DNA from: Cyanobacteria bacterium CG_2015-22_32_23
GTDB taxonomy: Bacteria; Cyanobacteriota; Cyanobacteriia; Cyanobacteriales; Cyanobacteriaceae
NCBI GenBank assembly: GCA_009993045.1
Contig: JAACUG010000078.1
Span: forward strand, 1 to 42,540
DNA length: 42,540 nucleotides
Direction of reading: 5' to 3'
The notes beneath the pieces are model-generated. The model saw only the letters and a list, made by a program, of their open reading frames with translations, was not told where the DNA came from and searched no databases. Positions within the stretch are counted from its first letter, which is position 1, and each line of letters starts with the position of its first letter. Positions 1 through 8,150 of this stretch are shown one piece after another. The position numbers and the translations under genes were made by a program.

Positions 1-918
1 ATTGTTACCATAATCTGATAAATTAGTTAAATTATCTAACTTATTATAAGTATCTAATTGATAGATAGTATTTTCTAAAAGTGAGCCTTGATAACGTTTA
101 TTTTCTGGTAATCTTTCAATTAATTTTTTACTTCCTTGTTTGACTTCTGTTAAGCCGATTATGTGTAATAATTCACTATAGAAACCCTGATCTAAACTAT
201 TACTATCATTGGCAAAAGGTAACTTTAATAAATGTTGGGGCGATAAAAATTTATACAGTAAAGTTAATGATAAATCTTCTTCTTTTTCATAATCTTTGAG
301 GTTAAAATTAACGCAATTTTCTTTTAACTCTAATTTAACTTTATTGATAGCATTAAAGGCAATGCTTTCATAAAATAACTTTGTCTTTTCACTGGTTAAT
401 CTTTTTTCTTGAAAATCATTAAATTGTTTAACTAAAAACTTGTCTTGATAAAATAATCTCTCAAATAAATCCGCCCGAAAAACAAACCAATCATAAATAT
501 TAGTAATAATTAAATACTTAATCTCAAAATTGTTATTAGTGATTCTTTCTCGCAAATAATATAACAATAACTGTTGTAACGCCTTACAATTAAACTTATC
601 AGACATTATCATTTCCGTAGTATTATTAGGGCGTTTTGTTTCTATAATAACCCCTATTTTACTATTAATATCTTTTCCGTTATAAATAACTAAATCATTG
701 TTATCTTGAGTATTGATATAATGATTTGTGCTGTAATAAGTATCTTTTAGAAAAGTTGTTAAATTATTTTTATGAAATTCCTCTTTTTCGTTAATTTCTT
801 TATCTGTTATCCTCAATAAAATCTCTAAATTATCCTTAAACTTATTAATATCTTGTCGTAATAGTTTAACTTTTAAAAAGGCTTTATTTAAACTTTCACA
901 GATTTTTTTGTTAACCAT
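1..918 (-). CDS. Type IIG restriction-modification enzyme, N-terminal part (cut by window edge)
   Basis: An open frame of 306 codons starts with ATG at 918 and runs off the left edge without a stop. The N-terminus (MVNKKICESLNKAFLKVKL) followed by DLVIYNGK and VGVIIETKRPNN is typical of the N-terminal nuclease-like region (DUF7149-type) of large single-chain type IIG enzymes, which combine a PD-(D/E)XK-like nuclease with an Eco57I-type adenine methyltransferase. The ExK in IIETKRP fits a nuclease active site. Further on, FLSPQHLLKLPFANDSN and FYSELLHIIGL also match this family. The methyltransferase and specificity domains would lie to the left, outside the window. Family assignment is by recalled similarity. 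The full length and intactness of the gene cannot be judged here. Confidence 0.72.
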   Translation of the reverse strand, partial: MVNKKICESLNKAFLKVKLLRQDINKFKDNLEILLRITDKEINEKEEFHKNNLTTFLKDTYYSTNHYINTQDNNDLVIYNGKDINSKIGVIIETKRPNNTTEMIMSDKFNCKALQQLLLYYLRERITNNNFEIKYLIITNIYDWFVFRADLFERLFYQDKFLVKQFNDFQEKRLTSEKTKLFYESIAFNAINKVKLELKENCVNFNLKDYEKEEDLSLTLLYKFLSPQHLLKLPFANDSNSLDQGFYSELLHIIGLTEVKQGSKKLIERLPENKRYQGSLLENTIYQLDTYNKLDNLTNLSDYGNN

Positions 919-1005
919 AACAGACAATCAAAAGAGTTTTTCTATCTAATATATAACAGAAAAACAGTTAGTTAAAATCATATTTTATTAAGCTAATTCC
1001 TATTA

Positions 1006-1028
1006 AGAGGTGAAACTAATTCACCCCT
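1006..1028. repeat. Short palindrome (dispersed-type hairpin) between ppa and the RM gene
   Basis: AGAGGTGAA and TTCACCCCT form a 9-bp stem (one G-T type pair) around the loop ACTAA, in the gap between two minus-strand genes. No clear T-run follows on the minus strand, so it is a poor intrinsic terminator. It resembles the short palindromes scattered through cyanobacterial genomes. A second hairpin of the same general class is at 16396-16417. Confidence 0.45.
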
Positions 1029-1061
1029 ACAGTATTCCCTATTTCCTTTCTAATTTCTAAT

Positions 1062-1571
1062 TTATTTATACGCTTTAACGCATTCTTCCACTAAAGGTGC
1101 AACTTGATCAATATCTTTCCAACCTAAAATATTAGTTTCTTTTTTTTCTAGGTTTTTATAGCTACGGAAAAATTCGGCAATCTCGTCTAAAATATGAGGT
1201 GCAACATCCTTCATCGATTTAACATGATCATAGCGCGGATCTTCTGCGGGTACACATAAAATTTTCTCATCACGATCACCACCATCAATCATTTCTAACA
1301 TACAAATAGGACGAGAGGCAATAACGCAACCGGGAAAAGTAGGCTCATCCATCATAACCATACCATCAAGAGGATCACCATCATCAGCTAAAGTATTAGG
1401 CACAAAACCGTAATCATAGGGATATTTCACTGAAGAAAATAATACTCTATCTAGGATAAAAGCATTCATATCCTTGTCAAACTCATATTTATTTTTGCTA
1501 CCCCCGGGGATTTCAATTAAAACGTTGATAATACCAGCTTTGGGTTGTGCAGGAATTCTTGATAAATCCAT
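1062..1571 (-). CDS. ppa: Inorganic pyrophosphatase (family I, soluble)
   Basis: 169 residues, the usual length of bacterial family I pyrophosphatases. The enzyme hydrolyses cytosolic diphosphate to two phosphates using Mg2+, which pulls biosynthetic reactions forward. The signature [11 protein letters not shown] carries the clustered metal-binding aspartates, and [10 protein letters not shown] upstream of it is also a family hallmark. A purine-rich AAGGAA lies just upstream of the ATG at 1571. It stands alone on the minus strand, 189 bp downstream of truB. No oddities were seen. Confidence 0.95.
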   Translation of the reverse strand: MDLSRIPAQPKAGIINVLIEIPGGSKNKYEFDKDMNAFILDRVLFSSVKYPYDYGFVPNTLADDGDPLDGMVMMDEPTFPGCVIASRPICMLEMIDGGDRDEKILCVPAEDPRYDHVKSMKDVAPHILDEIAEFFRSYKNLEKKETNILGWKDIDQVAPLVEECVKAYK

Positions 1572-1759
1572 TTTTAATAGTTCCTTAATTTAATTTAACA
1601 AATACCGTTAATATTTAACCATAAATTGATAAAGCAAAAAAATAATCTTAACTGAAATATCAAAAGAAACTCGACAAGCTAAATTTTCAATAAAAAAAGC
1701 GTTATCAATATTAAGTAAATACAAATTTTTTTACAAGTATGAATATATTTTCATCGAGA

Positions 1760-2641
1760 TTAAATAACAACTTTAGGTTTAAGTAATATGATGTCTTCAT
1801 TTATTCTTAATTCACTAATACCGATAAATTTAGAAACGTAGTTATAAGTACGATAAAATTCTTGATTAAGATTATTATTGATAGTTATTTTTTGCCCTTG
1901 ACACCATTTTTTACTTTCTTCTTCATTAAGATAAATTGACGGTAAATTTTTTAAAGGTAAATCAAGGTTAATTAAACTCAAATTTGCTGTTTTTTTTCCT
2001 TCTATTATTTCCTCAAAATTGAGACTATTTTCGATTATCATATCACAACTAAGAGTTCTATTTAAAGCCGATAAAGTCGCTCCTGTGCCTAGTTTTTCCC
2101 CTAAATCACGAGCTATAGATCGAATGTAAGTACCACCACCACAAAAAATATGTAAATCTAACTCAGGAAAATCACCATTTTGCCAATGTAAAATATCAAT
2201 TTTAGTAATAATAACTTCTCTTTTTGGTATATCTATTACTTGCCCTTTTCTTGCCAATTCATATAATTTTTTTCCCTGTTGTTTAATGGCACTATAAGCT
2301 GGAGGTATTTGCTCAATTTTGCCGATAAAATCTTTTAAAAAAGGGGTAATTTTTTCTAAAGTTAAATGTTTAGCAGAAGTTTTTTTGATAACATCTCCTT
2401 CTAAATCATCCGTAGTTGTGACAACCCCAAATCTGATTTTTCCTTGATATGCTTTTTCTGTGGGTAAAAATTGCAGTAAACGAGTTGCTTTACCAATGGC
2501 GATGGGTAAAACTCCCGTAGCCGATGGATCTAATGTACCACCATGACCAATTTTTTTGGTGTTTAAAATCTTCCTCAATTTCGCAACACAATCATGAGAG
2601 GTAAAATTTTGCGGTTTATTTAGGTTAAGAAAACCATCCAT
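1760..2641 (-). CDS. truB: tRNA pseudouridine(55) synthase TruB
   Basis: 293 residues. TruB converts U55 in the T-loop of tRNAs to pseudouridine. The N-terminal GFLNLNKPQNFTSHDCV motif and GGTLDPSATGVLPI around residues 34-47 are diagnostic, with Asp38 as the expected nucleophile. YELARKG and GGTYIRSIARDLG further along are conserved family blocks. The C-terminal part (about residues 240-293) is less conserved, as usual for the small PUA-like end. The ATG at 2641 is 52 bp downstream of the ACR3 stop region on the same strand, so co-transcription with it is possible but there is no functional link. Confidence 0.95.
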   Translation of the reverse strand: MDGFLNLNKPQNFTSHDCVAKLRKILNTKKIGHGGTLDPSATGVLPIAIGKATRLLQFLPTEKAYQGKIRFGVVTTTDDLEGDVIKKTSAKHLTLEKITPFLKDFIGKIEQIPPAYSAIKQQGKKLYELARKGQVIDIPKREVIITKIDILHWQNGDFPELDLHIFCGGGTYIRSIARDLGEKLGTGATLSALNRTLSCDMIIENSLNFEEIIEGKKTANLSLINLDLPLKNLPSIYLNEEESKKWCQGQKITINNNLNQEFYRTYNYVSKFIGISELRINEDIILLKPKVVI

Positions 2642-2693
2642 GACAATTAATAATTAACAGTGAATAATGAACAATTATGACCTATTATTTACT

Positions 2694-3833
2694 TTAAGAC
2701 TTAATTAACCTAGGATCTAGTAACGTTGCTTTATCAGGCTCTCTTCTAAACCAAAATGCTGTTCTTTTACATATTTCTACTAACATTAACATAACTGGTA
2801 CTTCAATTAAAACTCCTACCACTGTCGCTAACGCCGCACCAGAATTTAACCCAAATAACATCACGGCTGTGGCGATCGCAACTTCAAAATGATTACTAGC
2901 ACCAACTAAAGCAGCAGGTGCAGCATCTTCGTAAGCTAAATCCATTTTTAAAGCGATAACATAGGTAATTAAAAAGATAAAATTAGTTTGAATAAATAAA
3001 GGAATTGCGATTAATAAAATATGCAAAGGATTATTAACAATTAACTCACCTTTAAAAGCGAATAATAAAATTAAAGTTAACAATAAAGCAGAAATAGCAA
3101 TAGGAGAAAGATATTGTAAAAACTGAGTTTCAAACCATTTTCGCCCTTTATATTTAAAGATAAAATAACGACTAAAAACAGCACAAATTAAAGGTAAACC
3201 GACATAAATTAATACCGATAAAACGATAGTTTCCCAAGGCACAATTAAATTATTTGCAGATAATAACCACTTACCTAAAGGCGCATATAAAAACAACATT
3301 GCCAGAGAATTTACCGCTACCATTACTAAAGTATGCCCTTGATTACTATAGGAAAGATAACCCCACATTAACACCATAGCAGTACAAGGAGCGATACCTA
3401 ATAAAATTGTACCAGCAATATAAGAATTTGCTAGAGTAACCTCTGCGCCTCTAATAATTTCCGTTTGGGTTAGTAAAGGAGAGAATAACCAACCAAGGAA
3501 AAATTTAGCGAAGATAACCATAGAAAAAGGTTTGATTAACCAATTTACCACCAAAGTTAAAATTACAGGTTTAGGAGTTTTTACCGCTTTTACAGCCTGA
3601 GAAAAATCGATTTTTACCATAATCGGATACATCATGAAAAATAAACAGATAGCGATAGGAATCGAGACGTTATAAACACTCATACTATCGAGAGTTTTAG
3701 CAACATCGGGGAAAATTCTCCCTAAACCAATACCTAGAATAATGCAGACAATAATCCAAATCGTTAGATATTTCTCAAAAAAACTTAAACTATTACCAGC
3801 TTTTACTGCGCGGGAATTAATTTGATTATCCAT
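2694..3833 (-). CDS. arsB: ACR3-family arsenite efflux permease
   Basis: 379 residues with about ten hydrophobic segments, the size and topology of ACR3 (BASS superfamily) arsenite/antimonite exporters in the inner membrane. The motif LGIAPCTAMVLMWGYLS contains the Cys that is essential in characterised ACR3 proteins, and ASNHFEVAIATAVMLFG near the C-terminus is also family-typical. It is the second gene of an arsR-ACR3 pair: arsR lies immediately upstream on the same strand, 100 bp away. The name arsB is used in the broad cyanobacterial sense. By sequence this is ACR3, not the E. coli ArsB family. Confidence 0.92.
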   Translation of the reverse strand: MDNQINSRAVKAGNSLSFFEKYLTIWIIVCIILGIGLGRIFPDVAKTLDSMSVYNVSIPIAICLFFMMYPIMVKIDFSQAVKAVKTPKPVILTLVVNWLIKPFSMVIFAKFFLGWLFSPLLTQTEIIRGAEVTLANSYIAGTILLGIAPCTAMVLMWGYLSYSNQGHTLVMVAVNSLAMLFLYAPLGKWLLSANNLIVPWETIVLSVLIYVGLPLICAVFSRYFIFKYKGRKWFETQFLQYLSPIAISALLLTLILLFAFKGELIVNNPLHILLIAIPLFIQTNFIFLITYVIALKMDLAYEDAAPAALVGASNHFEVAIATAVMLFGLNSGAALATVVGVLIEVPVMLMLVEICKRTAFWFRREPDKATLLDPRLIKS

Positions 3834-3933
3834 AACTATAAATCAAAAAAACTTGAGTTGAAAATTAAAATTAACTATGTTTATTATACTCTTAACTATT
3901 TTCAAAACAAGAAAATTTGATTTGTACTTATTT

Positions 3934-4257
3934 CTAATGCTCACAAATACGGGTAGGAAGCAATACAATTGAGCGTCTAAATTCAGATAAATATTGTTCT
4001 AAAGCCACTAATTGAGATAAATTGATACTGTAATATGTCCATTTTCCTTGTTGACGAGTATTAACTAAACCTGTTTCTCGTAAAGTCTTCAAATGAAAAG
4101 ATAACTTTGATTGCGGTATATTAAGAATTTCTTTAATTTCACAAACACATAATTCTCTGGTGCGTAATAAGTTTAACACTTCCATTCTAATGCTATCGGA
4201 TAAAGCATGAAACCCTAAGATAATAGTTTCTTGACTGTGAATTTGAGTGAATGTCAT
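3934..4257 (-). CDS. arsR: ArsR-family arsenite-responsive repressor
   Basis: 107 residues with a winged-helix HTH. ELCVCEIKEIL (about residues 35-45) carries the Cys-Val-Cys pair in the recognition-helix region that binds As(III)/Sb(III) in classical ArsR. IPQSKLSFHLKTLRETGLV is the DNA-recognition helix, and KWTYYSIN forms the wing. Another Cys lies near the C-terminus (RICEH). Its place directly upstream of ACR3 supports autoregulation of the pair, with arsenite releasing the repressor. No clear Shine-Dalgarno sequence precedes the ATG. Confidence 0.93.
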   Translation of the reverse strand: MTFTQIHSQETIILGFHALSDSIRMEVLNLLRTRELCVCEIKEILNIPQSKLSFHLKTLRETGLVNTRQQGKWTYYSINLSQLVALEQYLSEFRRSIVLLPTRICEH

Positions 4258-4282
4258 AGAGTATTTGTTAATTTTTGATTTA

Positions 4283-4330
4283 ATTATATACTAACTTTAA
4301 ATACAATAATACTTGTTATTATTAATAATA
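4283..4330 (-). promoter_or_regulatory. Likely arsR-ACR3 promoter and ArsR operator
   Basis: On the minus strand a perfect -10 box TATAAT lies at 4288-4283, about 26 bases before the arsR ATG. No good -35 is seen. Just upstream there are nested palindromes: AATAATA-N5-TATTATT at 4305-4323 and the perfect 14-base TATTATTAATAATA at 4317-4330. ArsR/SmtB repressors bind imperfect AT-rich inverted repeats at this position, so these are operator candidates. In DNA this AT-rich such palindromes also arise by chance. Confidence 0.35.
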
Positions 4331-4420
4331 GTTAAAATTTATGGCAAAAGATAAACTATTATCCTCTATTATTGTTTCTTTTTTTTTGTTGATATTTTTT
4401 AATTTTTTTCAGAAAAACTC

Positions 4421-4449
4421 TTGACATTTTGTTGATATTTTGTTATGAT
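4421..4449 (+). promoter_or_regulatory. Strong sigma70-type promoter
   Basis: TTGACA at 4421-4426 and TATGAT at 4444-4449 are separated by exactly 17 bases. This is a perfect -35 box and a -10 with one mismatch. Transcription would start near 4456 and run into the hairpin at 4465-4508. No coding gene follows on the plus strand before 5268, so it fits a small RNA better than an mRNA. Confidence 0.6.
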
Positions 4450-4455
4450 ATAAGA

Positions 4456-4517
4456 TATAAAATAAAGCCACCTTTTTCTGACCCGTTGCGGTCGGGGGGA
4501 GGTGGTTTGTCCATTTT
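4456..4517 (+). ncRNA. Candidate small RNA (~60 nt) with a two-part hairpin
   Basis: Downstream of the promoter at 4421-4449, bases 4465-4473 (AAGCCACCT) pair with 4500-4508 (AGGTGGTTT). Inside, GACC (4480-4483) pairs with GGTC (4490-4493). The RNA would end at the T-run of 4514-4519. No open frame of use is present. The strand G-GAGGTGG matches the Shine-Dalgarno consensus and is masked by the CCACC side of the stem. Read on the other strand, the same hairpin followed by CTTTATTTTAT could instead be the terminator of the minus-strand gene ending at 4524. Both uses may hold. It was not matched to a named sRNA family: the Yfr1 core is absent. Confidence 0.4.
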
Positions 4518-4523
4518 TTATGA

Positions 4524-5126
4524 TCAATTATTAATACTTACTTTCGCACGATATAATAACTTTTCTTTCTGGCGATAACCAACATAGCGTATTTTTACTT
4601 GTGGGATATTATCAAAATTTAAGTCAGAATCTTCCATCAAATCATGTTCTTCGGGGTTATAATCGACTATATCTCCCACTTTTCCTATAGGATGAATTTC
4701 CCATCTCCAGAGTAATTCTTCTAAAGGTTGAAGTAAGGGTAAAAGACGAGAAGCGGGTAAATCAGGATTATGATTAACACCATGAATAAATGTCGGTAAT
4801 TGCAATAATAAAGATTCTAAAATTAAAATGGTTTCCTGTTGATATTCAGTGATTAATAGTTGATTATCTAAGGATAAATTATGATTTTTCTGAGGGAATT
4901 TTTTATCGGTATTTTCAAAATCTAAATAATCGATTAAACTAGCAAGAGAAATATCTAAAGTGGTAGCAATTTTTTTGATAATTCCTAAAGGAATCTTATC
5001 TAATAAACCATTTTCAATACGATAAAACTGTAATTCTGGTACATTACTTTGACGACTCAATTGAAGATAAGTAGTAATTTTTGCGTTGTGCATTAATTGA
5101 TGTAAAATTGTGGGTGTCTTATCCAT
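4524..5126 (-). CDS. XRE-type HTH protein with GrpE-like C-terminal domain
   Basis: 200 residues. Residues ~1-65 form a Cro/C1-like helix-turn-helix (TYLQLSRQSNVPELQFYRIENG, then a helix ending in LDISLASLIDYL). After a variable linker, residues ~95-197 look like the end of GrpE, the DnaK nucleotide exchange factor: PLEELLWRWEIHPIGKVGD, then YNPEEHDLM, then VGYRQKEKLLYRAKVS. In GrpE the matching pattern is VGxxFDPxxHEAV ... RGYxLGDRVLRxAxV. What is seen is this motif order. The GrpE relationship is an inference from recalled family sequences. It is divergent from the PATAN gene at 5268. The function is unknown; a link between chaperone state and transcription is possible. Confidence 0.7.
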   Translation of the reverse strand: MDKTPTILHQLMHNAKITTYLQLSRQSNVPELQFYRIENGLLDKIPLGIIKKIATTLDISLASLIDYLDFENTDKKFPQKNHNLSLDNQLLITEYQQETILILESLLLQLPTFIHGVNHNPDLPASRLLPLLQPLEELLWRWEIHPIGKVGDIVDYNPEEHDLMEDSDLNFDNIPQVKIRYVGYRQKEKLLYRAKVSINN

Positions 5127-5267
5127 AAAAATGTCTCTTATTGAAATAGTTTTTAACCTTACTCAAATAACGATAAACTAAAGAATGTTTAAGTAAAGTT
5201 TCTTCCATCATAACTACTAACCTAAAATCAATTTAAGTAACCTAATCATTCAATCTAAATTGTAATA

Positions 5268-6038
5268 ATGACAGAATCGAGTAAATCTCCTAAAATTCCT
5301 ATCCGAGAATTTATTGGCACAAGACAATCTAACTTATTTCAAACCCTCAAACAACCACAGTTTACAGGAGAATTGATCCTTGGTTCAATAAAAGGGGAAG
5401 AATGGATTTTTTATCTTTATCTTGGCAGAATAGTTTACGCCACAGGAGGCAGACATTCCATTAGAAGATGGATGAGAAATGTCACTAGATTTGCACCAGC
5501 GTTGATTACTTATTTACCCACAGTGGATAAAAAAATTTTTCGTCAAGAGAGTTTTCAGAAATGTTGGGAGTATGAATTACTCAATCATTGGTTACAAGAG
5601 CAACTCGTCACCAGACAACAGTTAAATCAGATCATTCGTACTATGATTATTGAAATATTATTAGACATTACCCAAGCCATGGAAATAGTATTTCAGCTAA
5701 ATGCCTCACAATCATTGTCAACTCAGTTACTTTTTATTGATGCAGATCAAGTTATTGTAGAAGCATGGGAAAATTGGCAAAAATGGCAAGGAGCAAAATT
5801 AGCAGATCGTTCTCCCAATGATTGTCCCATAATTCGTCAATCAGATCAACTTAAGCAACGTACATCGGAAAAAACTTATATGATTATGAGTAAGTTATTT
5901 AATGGCAAAAATACCTTGCGAGATTTGAGTTTACAACTAAACCAAGATATTATGCAAATGACAAGGTTAATGTTACCTTATATTCAACTAGGGTTAATTG
6001 ATTTAGTTTCCATCCCCGATTTACCTTTACCTTTTTAA
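5268..6038 (+). CDS. PATAN (DUF4388) domain protein lacking a receiver domain
   Basis: 256 residues. The N-terminal half (FTGELILGSIKGEEWIFYLYLGRIVYATGG, positions about 35-65) is the DUF4388/PATAN fold found in cyanobacterial PatA-type response regulators such as PixG and the phototaxis/heterocyst regulators. In those proteins the PATAN region ends with a 'LGLI.L..IPDLPLP' segment and is followed by a ~120-residue receiver domain. Here the protein stops exactly after LGLIDLVSIPDLPLPF and dus begins 21 bp later. It would therefore act as an unphosphorylatable PATAN module, probably through protein-protein contacts. No membrane segment is seen. Confidence 0.75.
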   Translation: MTESSKSPKIPIREFIGTRQSNLFQTLKQPQFTGELILGSIKGEEWIFYLYLGRIVYATGGRHSIRRWMRNVTRFAPALITYLPTVDKKIFRQESFQKCWEYELLNHWLQEQLVTRQQLNQIIRTMIIEILLDITQAMEIVFQLNASQSLSTQLLFIDADQVIVEAWENWQKWQGAKLADRSPNDCPIIRQSDQLKQRTSEKTYMIMSKLFNGKNTLRDLSLQLNQDIMQMTRLMLPYIQLGLIDLVSIPDLPLPF

Positions 6039-6059
6039 TAGTGGGTGATATTCTCATCG

Positions 6060-7076
6060 ATGAATAAATCATTTTTGCTACAAAAACTTTCCACACCGTT
6101 AAAAATTGGTAACGTTATTATTAATAGTCGAGTCTTGCAATCGCCATTATCAGGGGTAACAGATTTAGTGTTTCGTCGTTTAGTTAGACGTTATGCACCA
6201 GAATCCATGATATATACAGAGATGGTAAACGCCACAGAAATAAACCATCTTAGACAATTACCTAGATTAATGGAAATTGATGCCCATGAGCAACCCATTA
6301 GTATTCAACTTTTTGACTGTCGCCCTGATTTTATGGCACAAGCCGCCGAAAAAGCCGTCACCGAAGGTGCAAAAACCATTGATATAAATATGGGATGCCC
6401 TGTAAATAAGATTACCAGAAAAGGGGGTGGCTCAGGCTTATTACGTCAACCAGAAATTGCTCAAGCCATTGTTAAAGAGGTAAAACAGGCGGTAAATGTA
6501 CCAGTGACGGTGAAAACTCGTCTTGGTTGGAATGATGATGAAATCAATATCATCGAATTTGCTCAAAAAATGGAAGAAGTCGGAGCAAGTATGATAACTG
6601 TCCATGGACGTACTCGTGAACAAGGGTACACAGGTACTGCAAGATGGGATATAATCGCTCAAGTAAAGGAAAAATTGACAATTCCTGTCATCGCCAACGG
6701 TGATATTTTTTCGGTGGAAGATGCCCTTCGTTGCCTCGAAATTACTAACGCTGATGGGGTTATGTGTTCTCGTGGTACTCTGGGTTATCCGTTTTTAGTG
6801 GGGGAAATTGATTTTTACCTCAAAAATGGTGAAATTCCTGTTTTACCAACTATCAAGGAGCGTTTAGACTGTGCTAAAGAGCATTTAATCGGCTTATGGG
6901 AATATAAAGGACAAAAAGGCATATTTCAAGCTCGTAAACATTTAGCATGGTATTGTAAAGGCTTTAGTGGTGCATCAGAACTACGGGATCAATGTTCTCG
7001 TATCAATAGCGTTGAGGAAGGATTAAAGTTAATTAATAATGTCAAAAATCAAGAAATGTTTTGTAATGTGAATTAA
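6060..7076 (+). CDS. dus: tRNA-dihydrouridine synthase
   Basis: Reduces specific uridines in tRNA D-loops to dihydrouridine, using FMN and NADPH. The chosen ATG at 6060 gives 338 residues. A GTG at 6045 would add five (MIFSS), and neither has a clear ribosome binding site. NMGCPVNKITRKGGGSGLL holds the catalytic Cys and the phosphate-binding lysines. VTVKTRLGWN, TVHGRTREQGYTG and IPVIANGDI are conserved strands of the FMN-binding TIM barrel. It follows the PATAN gene closely, so co-transcription is likely. The exact Dus subtype (DusB-like) is not certain. Confidence 0.94.
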   Translation: MNKSFLLQKLSTPLKIGNVIINSRVLQSPLSGVTDLVFRRLVRRYAPESMIYTEMVNATEINHLRQLPRLMEIDAHEQPISIQLFDCRPDFMAQAAEKAVTEGAKTIDINMGCPVNKITRKGGGSGLLRQPEIAQAIVKEVKQAVNVPVTVKTRLGWNDDEINIIEFAQKMEEVGASMITVHGRTREQGYTGTARWDIIAQVKEKLTIPVIANGDIFSVEDALRCLEITNADGVMCSRGTLGYPFLVGEIDFYLKNGEIPVLPTIKERLDCAKEHLIGLWEYKGQKGIFQARKHLAWYCKGFSGASELRDQCSRINSVEEGLKLINNVKNQEMFCNVN

Positions 7077-7130
7077 TTGATTCTGAATAGTAATTTTAAA
7101 CTAAAATTTGAAAAGTAAACCTTAAAATCA

Positions 7131-8096
7131 TTGAGTAAAATTTTGAATAAAAAAAAATCATTATCTAATATAGTCAGTGGATTATTGGGAATAGTAACAA
7201 TACCTTTTATTTCCCTTCAAATTCCAGCCTTTGCGCAACCATCACCCTCAGAAATTAAGTTAGTTACGGGGAATGAAGTTGGAGAATATTACTCTATTGC
7301 CAAAGACATCGAAAAACTGGCAAGACAAAACAATTTAGATATTGACGTGATACCCACTAGAGGTGGATTACAAAATATTCATGATGTTTTTATGTATGAA
7401 AGCATACCTTTGGGTATTATTCAAGGTGACGTATTGGCTTTCCTCAATATTTTTGCTAACTATGATGAAGAAATTAGAGTTAAAGCTGAAAGTATGAGAG
7501 TAGTATTACCTCTCTATCAAGAACAAATTTACGTTATCGCTCGTAAAGATATTAAATCTATGCAAGATTTATCAGGAAAAATAGTTTCCATTGGGGATGA
7601 AGGTAGCAGTACAAGCATGACTGCTTCCACTTTACTATATCAATTAGGAATTAATCCAAAAGAATTAGTTACCTATGATATTAAAAAAGGAATTGATGCC
7701 TTGCGTAACAACAAAATTGACGCTTTATTTTATGTGGTAGGAAGTCCTGCTAAAGTATTGCAACAACAAATCGTATCTGAAGATAATTTTCATGTTTTAC
7801 CTTTAAGTTTGCCCACCACTACTGAAGATGAGTTTTACACTAAGTTATATTCTAAAGTGAGAATCCCAGCAAATACTTATAGTTGGCAAACAGAAGCCAT
7901 AGAAACCTTAGCGGTGCAATCTTTCTTGTTTACTGTGGAAAATGATGACTGTAGTCAAGTAACTCCCGTGGCTTCCTTAATTAAGGATAATTTATCATGG
8001 TTACAAAAAAATGGCAATCCCATGTGGCAAAAAGTTGACTTAAAACCACTACAAACTCAAGATTTAAGTAGAATGTCTAAATGTGTTAAGCCTTAA
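7131..8096 (+). CDS. TAXI-family TRAP transporter solute-binding protein
   Basis: 321 residues with a Sec signal peptide: KKK, a hydrophobic stretch and a likely cleavage after PAFA (about residue 35). The mature part (IKLVTGNEVGEYYSIAKDI, then PTRGGLQNIHDV, later SIGDEGSSTSMTASTLL) matches the TAXI family of periplasmic ligand-binding proteins, which serve TRAP transporters for dicarboxylates or amino acids. No TRAP membrane subunit is encoded nearby, so the partner is elsewhere or the protein works as a stand-alone sensor. The start is a TTG; no upstream ATG in frame was found, so the N-terminus is somewhat uncertain. Confidence 0.85.
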   Translation: MSKILNKKKSLSNIVSGLLGIVTIPFISLQIPAFAQPSPSEIKLVTGNEVGEYYSIAKDIEKLARQNNLDIDVIPTRGGLQNIHDVFMYESIPLGIIQGDVLAFLNIFANYDEEIRVKAESMRVVLPLYQEQIYVIARKDIKSMQDLSGKIVSIGDEGSSTSMTASTLLYQLGINPKELVTYDIKKGIDALRNNKIDALFYVVGSPAKVLQQQIVSEDNFHVLPLSLPTTTEDEFYTKLYSKVRIPANTYSWQTEAIETLAVQSFLFTVENDDCSQVTPVASLIKDNLSWLQKNGNPMWQKVDLKPLQTQDLSRMSKCVKP

Positions 8097-8150
8097 TCTT
8101 GTTTTTTCACTTAAACAAAAACCTAACAACTTTAATCAAGAATATTCATC

